NCBI GenBank assembly: GCA_029007645.1
Contig: JAQXIE010000048.1
Coordinates: 1 to 58,277 of the forward strand
Direction: 5' to 3'
DNA length: 58,277 nt
From: Bacteroidales bacterium
GTDB lineage: Bacteria; Bacteroidota; Bacteroidia; Bacteroidales; Muribaculaceae
The translations under genes were made by a program, and so were the position numbers. Under the pieces are notes generated by a model, which worked only from the letters and a program-made list of their open reading frames with translations, made no database searches and was not told the DNA's origin. This document shows, one piece after another, positions 53,967-58,277 of this stretch (positions are counted from its first letter, which is position 1; every line of letters begins with the position of its first letter).

Positions 53967-54965
53967 TTACATTATGCGAATCGAGCGATGCTTGTTTTTA
54001 TTCTTCTCGCCGTAATTGAGTTTTATCATATATCCGGCCACTAACTCATGGCTTCCTGACGAAGCGCGGTTGATGGCTGAGAACGGGTAGCTGTAGGCGT
54101 ATCCGAGGAAGAAGTTCTTGAACTCGGCTCCCGCCATGACGCTCAGTGCGTCTTTCCATCGGTAACCGACGCCGGCCCAGAATAAGCGCTTGAATGTGGC
54201 GCGCATCGTGATTTCGGCCGAAAAATTGCTGAAATTGGTCCGTACCAGCAGCGACGGTTGCAATGAAAATAACGAGTTTCGTATCGGAATATTGCCGTCG
54301 GCGGTAAAATAGAGCTGCCTCTGAATCACGGTAGAGAACTGTGCCTGTTCGGTTTCCGACTGGCCTTCCTGCTGCAGGTCGACCTTAGGCTCCAGCAGAT
54401 GCAGCGCCGAGACGCCTACCGAGAAGTATTTGTGGGTGTAGCTGACGCCCACCGACAGGTCGAACGCGCCTCCCGAGACATCCTGTTTGGGCAGCGCTTC
54501 GTCGTCGGGCTGATGGAAGTCGTCACCCTCGGGGATGTATACGTCCGTGCCACGGAATTTGACCGAGTAATAGGCAGGCTGGATACCGATCGAGAACACG
54601 CCTTTGAGCGCGCGGATCTGGTAGGCCGCCTGAGCGCCGAACATCATGTTGTCGAACAGACCGATGCGTTCCTGCATGGCGATGATGCCCACGCCCATGC
54701 GCTGTTTCTTGCCAAGCTTGAGCTGCATGTCGGCGTTGCCGTTGAACGTGCGCGGCGCATTCTTGATGCCCAGCCACTGCAGGTTGGCTCCCAGCCGGAT
54801 GCGGATGAATTCCAGACTTCCGGCGTAGGCGGGGTTGTAGAACGTCGGGATCGCCCAGTACTGCGCGTACTGAGGATCGTTCTGGGCTTTGCCCGGCAGG
54901 ACAGCGCTCGTGATAATGGCCAGGAACGCCAGGATCCGTAAATATGCTGCGCGATGTCGCTTCAT
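53967..54965 (-). CDS. porP: PorP/SprF family type IX secretion outer-membrane protein
   Basis: Beta-barrel protein of the T9SS that partners with the GldK ring or with cargo anchoring. 332 residues with a signal peptide (YLRILAFLAIITSAVLPGKA) and the family signature NDPQYAQYWAIPTFYNPAYAGS at the mature N-terminus; FFLGYAYSYPFS lies near the C-terminus. Its ATG overlaps the porT stop (ATGA). Confidence 0.93.
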   Translation of the reverse strand: MKRHRAAYLRILAFLAIITSAVLPGKAQNDPQYAQYWAIPTFYNPAYAGSLEFIRIRLGANLQWLGIKNAPRTFNGNADMQLKLGKKQRMGVGIIAMQERIGLFDNMMFGAQAAYQIRALKGVFSIGIQPAYYSVKFRGTDVYIPEGDDFHQPDDEALPKQDVSGGAFDLSVGVSYTHKYFSVGVSALHLLEPKVDLQQEGQSETEQAQFSTVIQRQLYFTADGNIPIRNSLFSLQPSLLVRTNFSNFSAEITMRATFKRLFWAGVGYRWKDALSVMAGAEFKNFFLGYAYSYPFSAINRASSGSHELVAGYMIKLNYGEKNKNKHRSIRIM

Positions 54966-55696
54966 TCAAAAAAGAAGGTTATCATTATCATCCGCGACTT
55001 CACCTTCGACAGCGCCTCGGTAATGCGGAGCGTCGACGGATCGTCCTCGAGTTCCGGCCGATTGCGCTGCAGTATGTCCGACAGTCCGAAGCAGAATCGG
55101 ACCTCGGGATTCAGTTTGAAGAAGGGCAGATAGAAATCACATCCCAGACCCACGGTCAGATAGGGGTCGAAGGTCTTGAATTTCAGGTAGGAGTTCTGTT
55201 TTTTGCCGACGTCGAAGGCTCCCATGAAGCCGGCCGTCACATAGGGCCGCGCGTTGTGGTGGCGGTTGCCCGATATTTTCAGGTCGATGGGCAGTAGCAC
55301 ATATACGCTCTTGATGTCCTGCGAGAGCCGTTCGGAACTTGTGGGCGAGATCATCTCGACCTTTTTCGACCCGAACGACATTCCGGGCCAGAAACGCAGG
55401 TTGAAATGCTGCCCCAGCCTCAGGTCGGCCAGCACGCTGACGTCGATGCCGGGCGCCCAGGAGGGAACGGAGGCATACCACTCGTTGCCGTCGGATGTCG
55501 GCAACCCGTTGTGGGTAAACATCAGATCCTGCATCGACATGCCGATGGAGAAACCGAAATGTATCCGCTTCAGGTCGGCGTATGGCCTGTTCTCCATCTT
55601 GTCCTTGGGCTTGCTCCACACCGGTACAGCACAGCAGATCATGGCCAGCATCACTGCCATCATGATATACCGGGTCCGGGGTTGTGGTTTCTTCAT
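54962..55696 (-). CDS. porT: PorT family outer-membrane assembly protein
   Basis: 244 residues, signal peptide (TRYIMMAVMLAMICCAVPVWS) followed by an 8-strand-like barrel: RIHFGFSIGMSMQDLMFTHN, PGIDVSVLADLRLGQHFNLRF, YVLLPIDLKISG, PYVTAGFMGAFDVGKK, and a C-terminal aromatic strand (RMIMITFFFE). It matches PorT, a factor needed for T9SS function. First gene of the operon porT-porP-gldKLMN-DUF4250; divergent from dgt. No TAnnTTTG was found for it. Confidence 0.88.
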   Translation of the reverse strand: MKKPQPRTRYIMMAVMLAMICCAVPVWSKPKDKMENRPYADLKRIHFGFSIGMSMQDLMFTHNGLPTSDGNEWYASVPSWAPGIDVSVLADLRLGQHFNLRFWPGMSFGSKKVEMISPTSSERLSQDIKSVYVLLPIDLKISGNRHHNARPYVTAGFMGAFDVGKKQNSYLKFKTFDPYLTVGLGCDFYLPFFKLNPEVRFCFGLSDILQRNRPELEDDPSTLRITEALSKVKSRMIMITFFFE

Positions 55697-55755
55697 CAGA
55701 GCGGTTTTTTTGTCTTTTATATTAAACGAATGCTGTTTTTTATTATTGTTATTAT

Positions 55756-55763
55756 TAAATTTG
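55756..55763 (+). promoter_or_regulatory. Putative -7 element for dgt
   Basis: TAAATTTG fits TAnnTTTG. It would start transcription near 55770, i.e. at the first candidate ATG of the frame, which favours translation from the later Met at 55810. Confidence 0.5.
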
Positions 55764-55809
55764 CAAGATGAAAGCAGAAAAAGAGAATCAAATAGGCGGC
55801 TGTGAAGCG

Positions 55810-57126
55810 ATGAAATGGGAACGGCTCATCAGTGATAGGCGGCTCGGTCTGGAGGAGTTTCATGACGAGCGTCGGCACACGCGGTCGGATTTTCAGCGCG
55901 ACTACGACCGGCTGATATTCTCGAGCCCCTTCCGGCGGCTTCAGAACAAGACGCAGGTATTCCCGCTGCCGGGCAGTATTTTCGTGCACAACAGGCTGAC
56001 GCATTCGCTCGAGGTTTCCTCGGTGGGCCGGTCGCTGGGGCATGAGATAGCGCTGGGCCTGAAGGAGCGGCACGGAGATTGCGACGGCCTGTTCGACAAT
56101 TTCCGCGACATCGTCGCCGCCGCATGTCTCTGCCATGACCTGGGCAATCCGCCGTTCGGCCATTCGGGTGAAAAGACCATATCCACATTCTTCAGCGAGG
56201 GCCCGGGCCAGTCGCTCCGCGAGTGTCTGACGGATAGGCAGTGGGCCGACATGATTCATTTTGAGGGTAACGCCAATTCGTTCCGGCTGCTCACGCATCA
56301 GTTCGTGGGACGTCGTGCCGGCGGTATGGCCATGACCTACAGCACGCTCGCCTCCGTGGTGAAATATCCGCATACCTCGCTTCATGCCGGCCAGAAGGGT
56401 AAGTTCGGTTTCTTCGAAAGCGAGGACGAGATTTTCCGCCGCGTGGCATCCTGGCTCGGCATCCCTGAGATCGAGCCCGGCAGATTCGTCCGGCATCCCC
56501 TGGTCTATGTGGTGGAGGCCGCCGACGACATCTGCTATCAGATCATGGATATCGAGGACGCGCATAAACTCAAGATTCTCAGCACGGAGCATGTGACCGA
56601 TCTGCTGCTCGGGTTCCTGACCGAGCCGGAGCGGGAACGGAGCGTACGGAGCATGGCGCGTCTGTCGGATCCGAACGAGAAGATCGCATATCTGCGCAGC
56701 ATAGCCATCGGCAAGCTCGTCACGGATTCCGCCCGTGCCTTCCTGGAGGGAGAGGAGGATCTGCTCAAGGGAACCTTCGGCCGTCCGCTGCTCGACGCGG
56801 TCGATCCGTTGCTGCGCGAGGCTTACGCCAGTTGCTCGGCAACTGCCTGGAGTCGAATATATTGCGCGCAGGAGGTGGCTGACATCGAAATTGCCGGCAA
56901 CCGCATCATCAACTATCTGATGGAAGCTTTGGTCGATGCCGTGATACATCCCGAACGCAACAGTTCGCGGCTGCTGCTCAATATCGTTCCCCGGCAGTAC
57001 GACACCCGTGCCGCCGACCCCTACACGCGCCTGCAGGCCGCGCTTGACCATGTCTCGGGCATGACCGACGTCTATGCCCTCGACCTATATCGCAAACTCA
57101 ACGGCCACAGTCTGCCGGCCGTATAA
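55810..57126 (+). CDS. dgt: Deoxyguanosinetriphosphate triphosphohydrolase
   Basis: HD-domain enzyme cleaving dNTP to deoxynucleoside and triphosphate. 438 residues from MKWERLISDRRLGLEEF at 55810; the frame is open from an ATG at 55768, but homologues start like MNWEKLIS, and a promoter element overlaps that ATG. Metal site: His in HNRLTHSLEVSSVGR, HD in CLCHDLGNPPFGHSGE, and later HPLVYVVEAADDICYQIMD. FRRLQNKTQVFPLPG is the family's allosteric/nucleotide segment. Followed after 13 nt by the TPM-domain gene. Confidence 0.93.
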   Translation: MKWERLISDRRLGLEEFHDERRHTRSDFQRDYDRLIFSSPFRRLQNKTQVFPLPGSIFVHNRLTHSLEVSSVGRSLGHEIALGLKERHGDCDGLFDNFRDIVAAACLCHDLGNPPFGHSGEKTISTFFSEGPGQSLRECLTDRQWADMIHFEGNANSFRLLTHQFVGRRAGGMAMTYSTLASVVKYPHTSLHAGQKGKFGFFESEDEIFRRVASWLGIPEIEPGRFVRHPLVYVVEAADDICYQIMDIEDAHKLKILSTEHVTDLLLGFLTEPERERSVRSMARLSDPNEKIAYLRSIAIGKLVTDSARAFLEGEEDLLKGTFGRPLLDAVDPLLREAYASCSATAWSRIYCAQEVADIEIAGNRIINYLMEALVDAVIHPERNSSRLLLNIVPRQYDTRAADPYTRLQAALDHVSGMTDVYALDLYRKLNGHSLPAV

Positions 57127-57139
57127 AATTGAGATACCT

Positions 57140-58277
57140 ATGAAAAATCTGAGATATATTGCAATACTGCTGACGGCGCTTGTGTCGGCCGTCGCTTCCG
57201 CCCGCGTCTGGACACCGCAGGAAATGGTGAACCCGAACATTGCCAACCGCAACCATTACGTCTGCGACCCGGCCTATCTGCTCGACGCCACGACTACAAC
57301 GGGCGTCAACGAGCGGCTGGCTTCGCTGCGACAGGTCACGACCTGCGAGGTGGTGGTGGTCGTGGTGCCCGATATCGGCGACGTCCCCATCGAGGACTGG
57401 TCCGAGCAGGTGTTCACGCGCTGGGGCGTGGGCAAGAAGGACAAGGACAACGGCGCAATGCTGGTCATCGTCCCCGACCAGCGAGTCTGCCGTATACAGA
57501 CCGGCTACGGCGTGGAGGGTGTCCTGACCGATGTGGCGTGCAACAATATAATAGGCCGAGCAATTATCCCGAATATGCGTGACGGCAATATCAATGCGGC
57601 TGTCAACGATGCCACCCAGCTGATGTGCGACGCCTTGACCGATCCGGCTGTGGCCGACGAACTCCACTCGGATATGGCCGATAATTACTCGGGCGCCGTG
57701 TCGACCCTGTCGGCCGACGTTGTCTGGGAATTTATCCGCATCGTGGCCGGATTCTTCTTCCTGTTCGGGCTCGGTCTGTTCTGCTATGACCTCTGGAACC
57801 AGCGCAAGCTAGACGCCTATAATAAAGCCATGATGTGGCGCCGTCATCTCACCACTTACCTGATATGCGGCATCGTCTCGATGGGTTGCGGGCTGGCCTT
57901 CTGGCTTCTGGCTCTGTGGGTCTATCGCATGGCGCGCTCACGGCGCATAAAATGCCCTACGTGCGGCGCACGGATGAAACGGCTCTCCGAGGAGGAGGAC
58001 AACGAGCTGCTGAGCCCGTCGCAGGATTTCGAGGAGAAAATCAAGACGGTGGATTATGATGTGTGGGAGTGCCCGAAATGCGGCACGATCGAACGCTTTC
58101 CCTTCAGGGAGAAACAGTCGAAATACACCGAATGTACTAAATGTCATACGGTTGCGATGCGGCTTGTCAGCGATGTGATCCGCGTGCAGCCCACTACGAC
58201 CCGCGAGGGCTGGGGTGAGAAAATCTACGAATGCGAGTTCTGTCATCACCGTGAGAGCAAGCCGTACAAGATTCCGC
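57140..58277 (+). CDS. TPM-domain membrane protein with zinc ribbons (3' end outside window)
   Basis: At least 379 residues, open to the window end. Signal peptide (KNLRYIAILLTALVSAVASA), then a TPM (YgcG-like) domain with YLLDATTTTGVNERL, VVVVVVPDIGD, WGVGKKDKDNGAMLVIVPDQ and QTGYGVEGVLTDVACNNIIG, about residues 40-180. Two membrane helices follow (about 195-215 and 235-258), then cytoplasmic CxxC pairs: CPTCG, CPKCG, CTKC and CEFC. TPM proteins are proposed to act in photosystem assembly or as phosphatases; the role here is unknown. Confidence 0.85.
   Translation, partial: MKNLRYIAILLTALVSAVASARVWTPQEMVNPNIANRNHYVCDPAYLLDATTTTGVNERLASLRQVTTCEVVVVVVPDIGDVPIEDWSEQVFTRWGVGKKDKDNGAMLVIVPDQRVCRIQTGYGVEGVLTDVACNNIIGRAIIPNMRDGNINAAVNDATQLMCDALTDPAVADELHSDMADNYSGAVSTLSADVVWEFIRIVAGFFFLFGLGLFCYDLWNQRKLDAYNKAMMWRRHLTTYLICGIVSMGCGLAFWLLALWVYRMARSRRIKCPTCGARMKRLSEEEDNELLSPSQDFEEKIKTVDYDVWECPKCGTIERFPFREKQSKYTECTKCHTVAMRLVSDVIRVQPTTTREGWGEKIYECEFCHHRESKPYKIP

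Noticed and set aside
55717-57051. 444-codon minus-strand frame opposite dgt
   Set aside because: dgt has full HD motifs on the plus strand; the antisense product shows none.
1-58277. CRISPR array, insertion sequence or prophage
   Set aside because: No regularly spaced repeats, transposase, integrase or phage structural genes were seen anywhere in the window.

Overview
The window is a continuous piece of a Bacteroidota chromosome, most likely Bacteroidales and plausibly Muribaculaceae-like. The evidence is: (i) ribosomal gene order with secY-map-infA-rpmJ and no adk; (ii) promoter elements of the TAnnTTTG type in front of several transcription units and almost no Shine-Dalgarno sequences; (iii) type IX secretion (T9SS) genes; (iv) DUF3078, DUF3109, DUF4250 and DUF5103-like proteins; (v) an arginine pathway using a carbamoyltransferase of the N-acyl-ornithine type. 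Genus-level assignment is inference.

Layout. 1-16.8 kb (+): the 3' part of fusA followed by the complete S10-spc-alpha ribosomal superoperon (rpsJ to rplQ, with secY, map, infA, rpoA), ending in a strong terminator. Three internal gaps (rplP-rpmC, rpsN-rpsH, rpsK-rpsD) hold predicted RNA structure instead of genes, and rpsN carries an in-frame stop right before its usable start. 17.0-21.0 kb (-): ung, T9SS plug-like protein, DUF3109 Cys-cluster protein, cardiolipin synthase. 21.1 kb: tRNA-Arg(CCG). 21.3-26.9 kb (-): a 1864-residue secreted discoidin-domain protein with a T9SS-type C-terminus. 27.2-31.3 kb (-): UvrD-like helicase and a TPR/membrane protein with a degenerate histidine-kinase-like end. 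31.4-33.5 kb (+): a subtilisin-like protease with a T9SS-like tail. 33.6-40.0 kb (-): parE, coaD, a C-terminal processing protease, DUF3078 barrel protein and two small secreted unknowns, nearly all overlapping or touching. 40.15 kb: tRNA-Ser(GGA) with a textbook promoter. 40.3-48.4 kb (-): an eight-gene arginine operon (acyltransferase, argG, argC, argD, argF', argB, argE, argH). 48.6-55.7 kb (-): the T9SS core operon porT-porP-gldK-gldL-gldM-gldN plus DUF4250. 55.8-58.3 kb (+): dgt and a TPM-domain/zinc-ribbon protein cut by the window end.

How it fits together. The GldKLMN/PorP/PorT genes supply the T9SS motor, periplasmic ring and assembly factors. The plug-like protein near ung would seal the SprA translocon. 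The large discoidin protein and the S8 protease both end in T9SS-like sorting domains and are the likely local cargo. The arginine operon encodes every step from glutamate acylation to argininosuccinate cleavage without ArgJ; its carbamoyltransferase carries Ala at the position separating succinyl- from acetyl-ornithine enzymes. The most novel-looking material is non-coding: a densely structured 283-nt gap inside the spc operon between rpsN and rpsH.
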